The notes under the pieces were generated by a model. The model was not told the DNA's origin. It saw only the letters and a list, made by a program, of their open reading frames with translations, and did not search any database. Source: Nitrospira sp. (lineage in GTDB: Bacteria > Nitrospirota > Nitrospiria > Nitrospirales > Nitrospiraceae). Taken from it: a stretch of 64,000 bases of DNA. The stretch is from positions 4,008,179-4,072,178 of the forward strand of contig CP126121.1 of NCBI GenBank assembly GCA_030123625.1. Direction: 5' to 3'. Within the stretch, counting starts at the first letter, position 1, and every line of letters starts with the position of its first letter. This document shows positions 50,316 through 59,835 of the stretch, one piece after another. A program made the position numbers and the translations under genes.

Positions 50316-52004
50316 ATGAGACCATTAGAATTGCTTGCGTTGACTGGACGGCGGTGCGCCATGATGTCCGCCCATATCATCGGATTCACCACGGCTGTGT
50401 TGTTGACCTGTGCCGTTCCCAGCTCGGGTACGGAGCCGGCGGCGGAGCCCGCGCCACCGAGTCTTTCTGACACGGTCCCCCTCTACACGAACCTGGGCTC
50501 TCATCACAAGCGCATCTCGACTCGAGTTTCGGCCGCGCAGCAGTACTTCGACCAGGGCTTGCGGCTCGTCTATGGATTCAACCATGCAGAAGCGATCCGT
50601 TCCTTCACGCGCGCTGCAGAGCTCGATCCCACCTGCGCCATGTGCTACTGGGGGATCGCACTTGCCTACGGGCCGCACGTCAATGCTCCAATGGACTCGG
50701 CAAGCGGAATCGCCGCCTACGCGGCGGTGCAGAAAGCGCTGGCGCTCAAGTCTCACGCTACGGCGTCTGAGCGTGCGTACATCGAAGCGCTCGCGCAGCG
50801 CTATGAGGCGGACCCCCCGGCCGATCGTGTCCGGTTGGACATGTTGTATTCTCGTGCAATGAGGCAGGTCGTCAAGACTTACCCCAAGGACCTCGACGCC
50901 GCGACCCTGTACGCTGAATCGCTGATGGACCTCCGTCCGTGGAACTATTGGAAGCCCGACGGCACTCCATACCCCGAGACCAAGGACATCGTCCGCCAGC
51001 TGGAGAAGGTCCTCACGCGCAATCCCAATCACCCCGGCGCGTGCCACTACTACATCCATGCCGTCGAAGCGGTGAACCCGAAAGCCGCGGTGCCCTGCGC
51101 CGAACGGCTGGCTCGGCTCATGCCGGGGGAGGGACATATGGTGCACATGCCCTCGCACATCTTCATCCGCGTCGGCCGGTGGAACGACGCGGTGCAGTCC
51201 AATCACCATGCGATCCATACGGACGAGGAGTTCATCGAAGGGCAGCGTCCGATGGGCGTCTATCCGCTCGCGTACTACCCGCACAACATCCACTTTTTCG
51301 CCTTCGCCTCCACGATGGCGGGCCGCAGTGCGCAGGCGATCGAGGCGTCCAATACACTCACCACCAAGGTAAACCTCGATGCCGCGCGCCAGGTTGGGCT
51401 TCTTCAAGAAATGCTGCCGTACTACGCCCTCACGCTCACGACCTTCGGAAAATGGGACGCGGTGCTTGCCGCACCGCTTCCGCCGGAAGACATCCGTTTC
51501 TCGTACGCGATGGCCTCCTACGCCCGGGGCGTGGCGCACGCCGCCAAGGGAGAATGGGCGGAGGCGCAAGCCGCGCTCGATCAGGTGACGGCCGCCGATG
51601 CCGCGACGCCCGAAGGTGCTGAAGGCAAAACTTCCCTTTCGATTGCCGTGCACGCGCTGTCCGGCGAGATCGCGACCCGCCGCGGCGATCTCGATGCGGG
51701 CATCGCCCACTTCCGGGAGGCGGCCAAGATCGAGGACCGAGGACTCTACTTCGAACCGCCCAAGTGGTACTACCCGATTCGGCACTCGCTCGGGGCTGCG
51801 CTGGTGAAAGCGGGGCAGAATGCCGAGGCTGAGAAGGTATATCGCGAAGACCTTCGTCGCTTCCCCGAGAACGGCTGGTCCCTATTCGGGCTCGCACAGG
51901 CACTGCGGGCGCAGGGGAAGAAGAATGAAGCGGCTGTTGCGGAAGCGCGCTTCCACCGTGCGTGGGCAGACACGGACGTGACGCTGACGGCATCGAGGTT
52001 CTAG
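50316..52004 (+). CDS. TPR-repeat protein
   Basis: 562 residues from ATG 50316, preceded by ACAAGGAGG. N-terminal signal peptide (AVLLTCAVPSSGTEPA), then TPR-like helical repeats: YFDQGLRLVYGFNHAEAIRSFTRAAELDP and CAMCYWGIALAYGPHVN, and a C-terminal set RRFPENGWSLFGLAQALRAQGKKNEAAVAEARF. It may scaffold envelope complexes. Third gene after the methyltransferase and AhpD-like genes. Confidence 0.8.
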   Translation: MRPLELLALTGRRCAMMSAHIIGFTTAVLLTCAVPSSGTEPAAEPAPPSLSDTVPLYTNLGSHHKRISTRVSAAQQYFDQGLRLVYGFNHAEAIRSFTRAAELDPTCAMCYWGIALAYGPHVNAPMDSASGIAAYAAVQKALALKSHATASERAYIEALAQRYEADPPADRVRLDMLYSRAMRQVVKTYPKDLDAATLYAESLMDLRPWNYWKPDGTPYPETKDIVRQLEKVLTRNPNHPGACHYYIHAVEAVNPKAAVPCAERLARLMPGEGHMVHMPSHIFIRVGRWNDAVQSNHHAIHTDEEFIEGQRPMGVYPLAYYPHNIHFFAFASTMAGRSAQAIEASNTLTTKVNLDAARQVGLLQEMLPYYALTLTTFGKWDAVLAAPLPPEDIRFSYAMASYARGVAHAAKGEWAEAQAALDQVTAADAATPEGAEGKTSLSIAVHALSGEIATRRGDLDAGIAHFREAAKIEDRGLYFEPPKWYYPIRHSLGAALVKAGQNAEAEKVYREDLRRFPENGWSLFGLAQALRAQGKKNEAAVAEARFHRAWADTDVTLTASRF

Positions 52005-52162
52005 CGGACCGCGAACGACAAAAGGGTCGGAGAGTTTTGGGTTGGAATGGCGCACAGGCCTTCCGACCCTTGTTACGTTCCTGCGGACTCCAAAACGGTA
52101 GCGTGCGAGACCTGCAGCCTTCGCGCGCTTGCTTTGGGAGGAGGAAGATGGGGCACGCGTGA

Positions 52163-52495
52163 TCAGGTTGCGGTGTTGCGTTTGAGCAGATCGGCGAGAT
52201 TCGCGAAGGGTGTGAAGGGTCGGTCTGGCTCTCGGCTCGACGGAGATTCATGTGATCCGCCGCTTATCTGATAACGTTGATGCTCATTGTCGTGGCAGTA
52301 GAGGCAGAGCAACTCCCAGTTGCTGCCGTCCGGGGGATTGTTATGATGGTTGTGATCCTTGTGATGGACCGTCAGTTGGCTCAGCTTTCTGCCGTCAAAT
52401 TCGCGTCCGCAGTGGGCACAGATCCAGGGAAATAATTTCAACGCGCGCGCTCGATAGGGTTGCTCTCGGTTGCTCCGTACCATGCGAGCCTCCAT
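52163..52495 (-). CDS. yajD: YajD-family HNH nuclease
   Basis: 110 residues: KLFPWICAHCGREFDGRKLSQLTVHHKDHNHHNNPPDGSNWELLCLYCHDNEHQRY, matching E. coli YajD, with zinc-binding cysteine pairs (CAHC, CLYC) and the HNH core (VHHKDHNHHNN). Its cellular role is unclear. Gene stands alone beside a transposase relic. Confidence 0.9.
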   Translation of the reverse strand: MEARMVRSNREQPYRARALKLFPWICAHCGREFDGRKLSQLTVHHKDHNHHNNPPDGSNWELLCLYCHDNEHQRYQISGGSHESPSSREPDRPFTPFANLADLLKRNTAT

Positions 52496-52559
52496 GAAAG
52501 ACGACTCGTCACAGAGATATTGTACGCCACGATAGCAAATCTCACCACACGGCCGTTTA

Positions 52560-52880
52560 ACCCTTCGGTTGTTCCCCAGGGCACACGGTGGATGTCATGC
52601 CAAACCGCTTTGCCATCCGCTTCACCTACGCTTCGTCGCCAAACGGACGGCCGCCTTGAACGCTCAGCCGGAGCGCCTCCACTTCTTCGCCGGTTTCAGG
52701 GCGATTCACTCTCGCGACCCAATTCCGGGGAGATCCACTGGCCAATCACTCACCCAGACGGTCAGCGTCTGGTCTCCCTGCGTTCGGTGCCACAAGTTGG
52801 ACCACTGCCGGTTTTCGGCGCGCCCCACAGAGTTGGCCCGCACCGCATTGCGTTTGCCCCCTCGATATCACACAACCATG
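52560..52880 (-). pseudogene. Relic of a REP-associated (RAYT/IS200-like) transposase
   Basis: Read on the minus strand this gives RAYT C-terminal sequence in shifting frames: WSNLWHRTQGDQTLTVWVSDW PVDLPG-like, then RVNRPETGEEVEALRLSVQGG RPFGDEA-like, a TAG where Trp is expected, and VKRMAKRFGMTSTV. One base is missing near GGA ATT, and a premature stop follows. Upstream, NRQWSNLW is preceded by eroded IEGNAMR-type sequence. The N-terminal catalytic Tyr domain is gone. Confidence 0.65.
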
Positions 52881-52948
52881 GTTCGCCCTATGGGGCGCCC
52901 CCGCCAGCATCAGAAGCGGAAACGGTGCACTCGATGGTAATGTGTGCG

Positions 52949-53083
52949 TTATTTAGCCTTATCGTACGCCGCTCTGAGATCATTTGTCGGAGGATGTGTG
53001 CTGCTCACGGTCGTGAGCACGGTGTAGATCAACGCGGCTGCTCCGATAATAATTCCACCTACATACAACCAAACCTTATTCAT
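52949..53083 (-). CDS. Small single-pass membrane protein (44 aa)
   Basis: MNKVWLYVGGIIIGAAALIYTVL is followed by TVSSTHPPTNDLRAAYDKAK and a stop. AGGAGG lies 6-7 bases before the ATG at 53083. One membrane helix, a Pro-rich turn and a charged tail are typical of small membrane proteins. No family recognised. Too short for ordinary gene callers. Confidence 0.55.
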   Translation of the reverse strand: MNKVWLYVGGIIIGAAALIYTVLTTVSSTHPPTNDLRAAYDKAK

Positions 53084-53513
53084 GGCGTCCTCCTAATGGT
53101 AAAGGTGATACGGTCGTCAGGCCTGGGCCTATGTATGTTGGTTGAGGGTCGTTGTGCAGCATTCTTGAGGCGGGAAGAGCCGGCTCTCGTTGAATGATTG
53201 CCTAATAGGCCGGCGATCACCAGCCGGGAAAGCTGCTATCTTTGGCGAGGGCAATTTTATTACGGAGAGGTTTTTGATGAAAATTAGGACAACACACGAA
53301 GAAATTCTATCGGTGGCAGAAGTCTACAATCGGTCTGTAAGGTTGGACGCCAGTCCTTTATGGACGAACGCTTCTGGTTTTTTCTGTCCTGACGCGGGAC
53401 TGTGAGTATGAAGGTAAGAACCCATTGCTCACTATCGAGCTCCTAGGTGATACTGAGGCCCCTGATCGAAAGAGTCGCATGTCACCGGGATGGTCGGTAA
53501 AAGCGGAGGATCC
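53084..53513. other. Stretch with one weak small frame
   Basis: About 430 bases. A 42-codon frame at 53277-53405 (MKIRTTHEEILSVAEVYN) has GGAGAGG upstream and might be real, but nothing supports its function. No other signal seen. Confidence 0.35.
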
Positions 53514-54242
53514 ATGAGAGAGAAGAAGGAAAAGGGAGAAGACAAGGACGCGGACAAGGCGGCTGAGATAGGTGGAAGAAGCGATCCGTTTCAACGCCTG
53601 CTCGGGCTGATGTTCAAAGCGCATCCCTGGCACGGCGTGTCCATTGGGGAAGAAGCTCCGGACGTGGTCACGGCCTACATTGAAATCGTCCCAACCGACA
53701 CGGTCAAATACGAGGTGGACAAGAGCAGCGGCTTTCTCAAGGTGGACCGGCCACAGCGGTTTTCCAATTTCTGTCCGGTCTATTATGGACTCATTCCGCA
53801 GACCTACTCCGGAAGCCAGGTGGCCGGTATCTTCGCCAAGCGAGCCCGTCGCAAAGATATGGCCGGGGACGGCGATCCGCTCGACATCTGCGTGTTATCG
53901 GAAAAGAGCATTCCGCACAGCGACATCCTCCTGACCGCGCTGCCGATCGGCGGGTTGAGCCTGGCCGATGGCGGCGATGCCGACGACAAGATCATCGCCG
54001 TGATGCGGGACGATGCGGTGTACGGCAACTTCACGGACGTTTCACAATGCCCGACGGCTCTCATGGATCGCCTCCGGCATTATTTTCTCACGTATAAGAG
54101 TGCGCCGGGGACGACGCATCACAAGGTGGAAATCACGAGTGTGTATGGGCGTGAGGAAGCGCTGAAGGTTATCCGCGCCAGTCATGCCGACTATCGCGCG
54201 AAGTATCCGGAGCTGAGCTCCTTGTGGCCGAAGAATCTGTAG
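53514..54242 (+). CDS. ppa: Inorganic pyrophosphatase (family I)
   Basis: 242 residues from ATG 53514, chosen for the GGAGG just upstream (an upstream ATG at 53490 adds eight residues). Core motifs: EIVPTDTVKYEVDKSSG, GLIPQTYSG, and MAGDGDPLDICVL with the metal-binding aspartates. Hydrolyses PPi. Slightly longer than typical bacterial enzymes because of a charged N-terminus. Confidence 0.9.
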   Translation: MREKKEKGEDKDADKAAEIGGRSDPFQRLLGLMFKAHPWHGVSIGEEAPDVVTAYIEIVPTDTVKYEVDKSSGFLKVDRPQRFSNFCPVYYGLIPQTYSGSQVAGIFAKRARRKDMAGDGDPLDICVLSEKSIPHSDILLTALPIGGLSLADGGDADDKIIAVMRDDAVYGNFTDVSQCPTALMDRLRHYFLTYKSAPGTTHHKVEITSVYGREEALKVIRASHADYRAKYPELSSLWPKNL

Positions 54243-54324
54243 AATGCACGATGGCGTCCATTCACGTCGTGTGAGTGGAACGTGCTGAACAGGTCCCCAT
54301 CAGATGGGCCGGTGATTGCAAACG

Positions 54325-54693
54325 CTATACGGCGGGCTTTTGCCGCTCCCGATTCTTGCGAGCGCTCAGGAATTGGATGAGTGCGATACGCAGCGTGCCG
54401 TTGAGCCGCACTCTCGATTGCAGCGGCACCTGCAAAAACTTCACTCCACACTCGCGGCCCTTCACCCACGTGACGAGACCCAGTTCGATAGACAAGGCCG
54501 GAGTCTGATCAGGTAGGAGGATGCTCACGCGCACCTGGCTGCCAATAGGAAATTCCCGATCGCTCACCATCGAGCATCCGTGCATCGACAGATTCCTCAG
54601 AGTGCCCTCGCAGACACACGACTCGCCGCCGACAACCAGCGGACAATGGAAGAGAAACCGGTTGTAGATTCGAGTATAAGGAAAGCCGACCAT
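54325..54693 (-). CDS. PilZ-domain protein
   Basis: 122 residues: the start TRIYNRFLFHCPL contains the RxxxR element and TLRNLSMHGCSMVSDREFPIG the [DN]xSxxG element, both needed for cyclic-di-GMP binding in PilZ domains. Nothing else fused. A probable single-domain c-di-GMP effector. Confidence 0.8.
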   Translation of the reverse strand: MVGFPYTRIYNRFLFHCPLVVGGESCVCEGTLRNLSMHGCSMVSDREFPIGSQVRVSILLPDQTPALSIELGLVTWVKGRECGVKFLQVPLQSRVRLNGTLRIALIQFLSARKNRERQKPAV

Positions 54694-54823
54694 TGCAGTT
54701 CCCGTGACAGGTTTCGATTGTATCTGCCGACACCGGGACAGAATATCCTACAATGGAATGGTCGGTGTGATGAACAACGAGGCGGGGAGCGGAAGCTTCT
54801 TTGTGTCATTTTACGTCCTCTTT

Positions 54824-55567
54824 TCATGGTTCAATCGTCCGGCCTGCCCGCATGTTGGCGGGAATGGCGATATCCATTTTTGCAGGTCGGGGCGTTTTTC
54901 TCCGATTCATCGTCTCGACGAAGGTTTCTTTGTTGATCGAAAGGTTCAGGCGTTCGTTGAATTGCTTCTCCTCCCCGATCGTGGAAGACACTCTGCCTTG
55001 GTAATCGTGCCCGGGATAGACAATCGTGTCGTCCGGCAGGGTGAACAGTTTCTTGCGAACAGAGTCGAATAGTTTCTCTGCGGAGCCGCCCTGCAAATCG
55101 GTTCGCCCATTGCCGCGGACGAACAACGCATCGCCGGTGAAGACGGCACCAGGCAGCACATAGCTTGTGCAACCATCCGTATGACCGGGGGTAGCGAGTG
55201 CCGTCAGCGCGGTGTGGCCGAACCGCAACGCCTCACCCTCACATAGAAACTGATCCACGCCGATGACATCGCCCTTGGCCCCGCCGCCATACACGATCTG
55301 CGCACCGGTTCTCTCTTTAATGAGCGAGGCTCCTGTGATGTGGTCGGCATGGATATGGGTTTCAACGGCGAAGCGGAGGGTCAGCCCCAGTTCCTTGAAG
55401 ATTCTGAGGTCGCGCGCGACATTTTCGATGACGGCATCGATGATGACCGCCTGGCGGGAACTGCGATCGGCCACGATGTAGGATCGACTTTCCGCCCTGT
55501 CGTCGACGTCCTGTGCCTCGTTGACATCCAACAAGACGGTAATGATGTAAGGATCAGTGATGGCCAT
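54824..55567 (-). CDS. ETHE1-like MBL-fold hydrolase (persulfide dioxygenase type)
   Basis: 247 residues from ATG 55567, after AGAGGAAG. Metallo-beta-lactamase fold: ETHIHADHITGASLI, LATPGHTDGCTSYVLPGAVFTGDALFVRGNGRTDLQGG, IVYPGHDYQGRVSSTIGEEK. The sequence matches the ETHE1/persulfide-dioxygenase branch, which oxidises glutathione persulfide to sulfite. Could equally be a glyoxalase-like hydrolase, but GNGRTDLQGG favours ETHE1. Confidence 0.85.
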   Translation of the reverse strand: MAITDPYIITVLLDVNEAQDVDDRAESRSYIVADRSSRQAVIIDAVIENVARDLRIFKELGLTLRFAVETHIHADHITGASLIKERTGAQIVYGGGAKGDVIGVDQFLCEGEALRFGHTALTALATPGHTDGCTSYVLPGAVFTGDALFVRGNGRTDLQGGSAEKLFDSVRKKLFTLPDDTIVYPGHDYQGRVSSTIGEEKQFNERLNLSINKETFVETMNRRKTPRPAKMDIAIPANMRAGRTIEP

Positions 55568-55856
55568 CACTTCCTCTTCAGAAGACCTGTGCGTGACGAA
55601 CATTGAACGGCGGTCATTCTAGCTTGTCAGCTCGGGCCCGGTCCATATGAGTTAGTAATCGCGATCTATGACCGCTTCGATGAAGTGGATTATGCCTTCT
55701 AACTGGTACACGAGAGGAATGCTTAATGGATGAGAAGCGGAGCTGGATGATACTTGACAACTGATGAATCAACCGTAAATATCTCACGCCAGCGCGCAGT
55801 CGTCGGCATAAGATGCCTGATTAGTTGCTCAATTGTTCTATGAAAAGAGGAATGAC

Positions 55857-56501
55857 ATGAATTCAAGTTTTTGGCGCGAACGGTGGGAGAAAAAAGAGAT
55901 CGGCTTCCACGAAGGCAAACCGAACCAGCTCCTGGTCAAACATTTCCATGAGTTGTCGGTGGCCAAAGGCCGCCGGATCTTTGTCCCCTTGTGCGGGAAA
56001 ACGCTGGATATCTCTTGGCTCCTGTCCCGTGATTATCGCGTCGTTGGAGCCGAATTGAGTCAGCTCGCTATCGAGCAGTTATTCATGGAACTTGGCATGC
56101 AACCGGAGATCACAACCGTCGACAACGTCGAGCAGTGGAGCGCGAACAATCTCGACATATTCGTCGGCGATATTTTTGCAGTGTCTCAAAAGATGCTTGG
56201 CCCGGTGGATGCCGTCTATGACCGGGCTGCGTTGGTGGCGCTTCCCGAAGACATGCGAAAGCGCTATACCGTACACCTCATGGAGGTTACTAAGAAGCCG
56301 CCCCAATTGCTTATTTGTTATGAGTACGACCAAAGCCTCATGGATGGCCCGCCGTTTTCAGTCAGCAACGAGGAAGTCTACCGACACTACGCCACGACGT
56401 ACGACCTCACACTCCTTGCCAGTACGGATGTCTCAGGGGGATTGAAAGGGAAAGCACCTGCCAAAGAAAATGTCTGGGTCTTGAAAAGAGCAGGGAGATG
56501 A
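55857..56501 (+). CDS. tpm: Thiopurine S-methyltransferase
   Basis: 214 residues from ATG 55857 (GAGGA upstream). TPMT signatures: FWRERWEKKEIGFHEGKPNQLL, FVPLCGKTLDISWLL, VGAELSQLAIEQLF, GPVDAVYDRAALVALPEDMRKRY. Bacterial TPMT methylates thiols and selenium or tellurium species. Single gene. Confidence 0.9.
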   Translation: MNSSFWRERWEKKEIGFHEGKPNQLLVKHFHELSVAKGRRIFVPLCGKTLDISWLLSRDYRVVGAELSQLAIEQLFMELGMQPEITTVDNVEQWSANNLDIFVGDIFAVSQKMLGPVDAVYDRAALVALPEDMRKRYTVHLMEVTKKPPQLLICYEYDQSLMDGPPFSVSNEEVYRHYATTYDLTLLASTDVSGGLKGKAPAKENVWVLKRAGR

Positions 56502-56704
56502 TGAGCCCTGGGCCCGAGATGCGTCGCCGCGTACCACGGCCGGCGTGGATCAACCCTCCCGCTACTGATACGGATCGCCGTACATCTGGATGCTCAAGGG
56601 CTTTGGCAAAGAGAATGGTCTGTGATGTCCCGGCCGCATCCAATCGGTAACTCGGGGAGTCATCATCCCGCGAGACTATTCTTGGAGAAATGACGCAGAG
56701 TGAG

Positions 56705-58027
56705 CTACACCCAGTCGTGGTTCTTGATGGGGCGATCCCACCGAGACATTCGCCGTTGGGAAAAGTTCATGACCCACGATGTGATGTGCGCCTTGGTCAC
56801 GGGAAGCGGAAGCCGTCTCACCATGGACTCGGGACTGTAAAAACGATCGTACAGCGTCCTGACGTGTTCCTCCAGTTCCGATGCCGAACAGTACGTCGGC
56901 TTGATTTCACAATGGCTCCCAGGCCATCGGTCCAATTGCGTCTCATCAATGAGGCGATGTTCAGCCTTCAGCCGGTCATACAGCGGCGTCCCTTTGTGGG
57001 GACTGAGTGTATAGAAGTAAGCTACCGGGACTTTGTGATGTTGGAGGAATGCGAGCGTGTTGTCGAATGTATCCGGCGTTTCCCCGTCATAGCCAAACAC
57101 AAAATTCAAAGAGTAGCTGATACCCCGCTTGCGCAGGTTGGAAAGGATCTCCTCGTACTGATCGACCTTGTTGAACTTCTTGTTCATGGCCGCCAGGACC
57201 TCACGGCTGATGCTCTCCATGCCCATATTGACATGAAGCAGCCCGCTCCGCTTGGCGAGGTCCATAAACTCCTGATCCCGACAGAGATACGCCGTCCACA
57301 GGGTGACCCAGCGTATCTTCAAAGGGATCAGCGCTTCCATGAGCTCCATCGAGTTGTCCTTTTTCCCGGCGAACATGCTGTCGGCGAAAAAGACGTTTTT
57401 GGCCTTGATGTGTCGGATCTCGTCGATGATCTCCTGAACGGGACGATAGCGATAGCGCGTGCCCATATAGAAACGCTCCGAGCAGAAGTCACACTTGAAG
57501 GGACAGCCTCTGGAAGATTGAACGGAATAGGTTTGAGCCCACCATGATCCCTTCTGGTTCAGCAGCTCATATCGCGGCAGAGGTAACCCTTTGAGGTCGT
57601 GTGGGGCACCCGCACGATAGAATTTTTGGAGTGTCCCAGCCGCTGCGTCGTGCAACATGAGCGGCCAAATATCTTCGCCCTCTCCGATCCCGACGGCATC
57701 ACAGTGCTCGGCCGCTTCATCGCTGTGGAAAAAGGTGTGGGGGCCTCCCATGATCACCGGAATACCTCGGTTTCTGAACTTTCGCGCAATATCGTACGCA
57801 CGGAAGGAATTGATCGTCCACGCACTAATGGCCACCACGTCCACCGAGGCGGCAAAGTCGACATCCATCAACTGTTCGTCGACCAATTCAACGCTCCAAT
57901 CGCGGGGAGTCAGTGCGGCAAGATAGGGAAGGGTGAGGCCTATGAGAGTTCGACTCTTGGTCTTATAGAGGGAAAAGTCCGACTTGCTCCGATAGTAGGT
58001 TGGCTGAACAATCAGGAGCTTGTTCAT
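56705..58027 (-). CDS. B12-binding radical SAM protein
   Basis: 440 residues from ATG 58027 (AAGGAGG upstream). N-terminal cobalamin-binding-type domain (SKTRTLIGLTLPYLAAL, VDVVAISAWTINSFRAYDIARKF, VIMGGPHTFFHSDEA), then the radical SAM core with CPFKCDFCSERFY cluster motif, later SYSLNFVFGYDGETPDTFDNTL. No bound-substrate clue. Such proteins do C-methylations, hopanoid or tRNA modifications. Confidence 0.87.
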   Translation of the reverse strand: MNKLLIVQPTYYRSKSDFSLYKTKSRTLIGLTLPYLAALTPRDWSVELVDEQLMDVDFAASVDVVAISAWTINSFRAYDIARKFRNRGIPVIMGGPHTFFHSDEAAEHCDAVGIGEGEDIWPLMLHDAAAGTLQKFYRAGAPHDLKGLPLPRYELLNQKGSWWAQTYSVQSSRGCPFKCDFCSERFYMGTRYRYRPVQEIIDEIRHIKAKNVFFADSMFAGKKDNSMELMEALIPLKIRWVTLWTAYLCRDQEFMDLAKRSGLLHVNMGMESISREVLAAMNKKFNKVDQYEEILSNLRKRGISYSLNFVFGYDGETPDTFDNTLAFLQHHKVPVAYFYTLSPHKGTPLYDRLKAEHRLIDETQLDRWPGSHCEIKPTYCSASELEEHVRTLYDRFYSPESMVRRLPLPVTKAHITSWVMNFSQRRMSRWDRPIKNHDWV

Positions 58028-58248
58028 GCCCGGCCTCCTTGGCATCGCCCGCTGCATCCATCGTCTGCTTGAGTGTTAATCCGCAAGAACTAACTTGCGT
58101 CGAAGTATGAAAGAACCATGTGCGAAAGGAAAACTAGATAATCCACTAGTCGTCGGTCTGGGGGTATAGAGGTCACGAGCTTTCAAAACCGTCAGTGTCG
58201 CTACTGTCTCAGCGCGACGGTTTGCAAGGAGACAGAGCCTTGAGCAGA

Positions 58249-58710
58249 TCATGCCCATCGGCGAACTGAACGCTTGTATACGGTAAATGCTTCTGGGAAT
58301 TTGGAGCCCAGGGCTCGTTCCTCGGGTTGGATTTGAAAGCGATTCATGTACCACACGAAGAGCGGTAGAAATGCGAAAGCCAGTAGGTTCGAAAGATAGG
58401 TCGCCCACCCAGTAAGAACCAAGAGGAAGCCCAGGTACATCGGGTTACGGGTGAAGCGGTAGATACCCACCGTAACCATCGTCGTGGTTGCTTCCGGTGT
58501 GAGTGGATTGACGGTGGTTTTCATCCGGCGAAACGTCAAGACGCCCGCCAGCACAATCGCTGAGCCTACCGTGTAAAAAATAAGGGAGAACACCCAACGC
58601 CATGGGAGAGAGATCGCGAATATAGAAGAGGCGGAGATGAGCCACATCAGCCCACCGAACAGGAAGACGAGCGCGAGCGGGGGTACTTTGAGTTCGAGGG
58701 CATCGAACAT
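58249..58710 (-). CDS. Isoprenylcysteine carboxyl methyltransferase-like membrane protein
   Basis: 153 residues, four or five membrane helices. GIYRFTRNPMYLGFLLVLTGWA and FQIQPEERALGSKFPEAFTVYKRSVRRW are the PEMT/ICMT-type motif (RxPxY...EExxL). A membrane-embedded SAM methyltransferase of unknown substrate. Confidence 0.85.
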   Translation of the reverse strand: MFDALELKVPPLALVFLFGGLMWLISASSIFAISLPWRWVFSLIFYTVGSAIVLAGVLTFRRMKTTVNPLTPEATTTMVTVGIYRFTRNPMYLGFLLVLTGWATYLSNLLAFAFLPLFVWYMNRFQIQPEERALGSKFPEAFTVYKRSVRRWA

Positions 58711-58734
58711 GTGCGTCGTAATGAGTATGAGGGT

Positions 58735-59235
58735 TCAACTCGGAGTTGTGGTCATTCCACAGGCCACTTCCCAAAGCGCCTGGTTGATACCGCCCGGTTC
58801 CACTGGTTGCCCATCGCCCTGTTCGACCAATACCGCATTTTGAGTTCCGGTGCCCATGTGCTGGGAGAATTCCGAGGACGCCAGTAGCCGAACGCTGTTG
58901 TGTGCGCAATCAAATTCTTTGTGTGTCTTCGTCGAGAAAAACCGGTGAGGGCTCATCATGAACATCCCAAACGGCGCATTGCCTTGCATCCACTTATAGT
59001 CGGTTAACTGCCACAGCGTCACATGATCGCCGTCTCGGCGAACCGTCTTGGGATCGTAGTATACCATTTCCCGCGATGGAGATTGATACGCGCTATCGAC
59101 GGCTACCCATGTTTCCCCGGGCGGCATCTCGCCATATCCCCTGGGTTGACGAATCTCATAACCAGGGTTTGCACAGGACGAAAGAAGGAGAAAGAGGACA
59201 CAGGAAGAAAATATGACGCCTGTACACTTGGGCAT
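58735..59235 (-). CDS. Surface-adhesin E-like lipoprotein
   Basis: 166 residues from ATG 59235. Lipobox LLLSSC, then a domain like surface-adhesin protein E: VAVDSAYQSPSREMVYYDPKTVRRDGDHVTLWQLTDYKW and AHNSVRLLASSEFSQHMGTG. Probable outer-membrane lipoprotein. Confidence 0.72.
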   Translation of the reverse strand: MPKCTGVIFSSCVLFLLLSSCANPGYEIRQPRGYGEMPPGETWVAVDSAYQSPSREMVYYDPKTVRRDGDHVTLWQLTDYKWMQGNAPFGMFMMSPHRFFSTKTHKEFDCAHNSVRLLASSEFSQHMGTGTQNAVLVEQGDGQPVEPGGINQALWEVACGMTTTPS

Positions 59236-59352
59236 AGACTGAATTCTAACAAAAGTCGAAAAATGAAAGGGCACAAGCTGCTCACTCTATGTCTGTAAGT
59301 AGCCTGTGAGGGACCAAGGTAATACACGACGCCGACTCAGCTTAAGCCAGGA

Positions 59353-59748
59353 TTAGCCACCGGCAAACACCGGACGAAACCCGGCGTCGGTGAGAATGCA
59401 AGCGATTACGTCTCGCTGATCTCCTTGAATCTCAATCCGTCCATCTTTGACCGTACCTCCCGCTCCACAGGCCTTCTGCATCTGCTTAGCCAGCTGCTCT
59501 TTTTCGGACTGCCCGATCCCGATAAACCCTGTGACCACCGTGACTGTCTTGCCGCCGCGATGCGCTGTCTGACGGATGATATCCACCCGGCCACGGTTTT
59601 TCTTGGGCGCGACGGGCGCCGGGTTTGTCAGATCAGAAACAGGTGGTATGTGTCCAGGCGGTTGGAGCTCCGCCTGCTCCAGCGAGGCGAACGGGCTGGC
59701 CCACTTGATCGGTCCACCATCCGTGGGAAGGCGGTTCTTCTTTTTCAT
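59353..59748 (-). CDS. SUI1-family translation initiation factor (YciH-like)
   Basis: 131 residues from ATG 59748. C-terminal SUI1/eIF1 domain: RGRVDIIRQTAHRGGKTVTVVTGFIG, LAKQMQKACGAGGTVKDGRIEIQGDQRDVIACILTDAGF. N-terminus is charged and disordered. YciH-type proteins modulate initiation in bacteria. Confidence 0.88.
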   Translation of the reverse strand: MKKKNRLPTDGGPIKWASPFASLEQAELQPPGHIPPVSDLTNPAPVAPKKNRGRVDIIRQTAHRGGKTVTVVTGFIGIGQSEKEQLAKQMQKACGAGGTVKDGRIEIQGDQRDVIACILTDAGFRPVFAGG

Positions 59749-59835
59749 AAACGCGTGTTCCGGGAGCAGGGTACATCGGTGAAATAAAAGAGGTCGATAG
59801 TTTTCGTTCAAACTTGTTTCTACATACCCGCGCTC

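Noticed and set aside
50325..51785. 486-codon minus-strand frame opposite the TPR gene
   Set aside because: Shadow of a GC-rich gene with recognisable TPR repeats on the plus strand; Arg/His-rich and without motifs.
52460..53197. 245-codon plus-strand frame after the yajD gene
   Set aside because: Runs antisense through the RAYT relic and the small membrane gene; composition is not protein-like.
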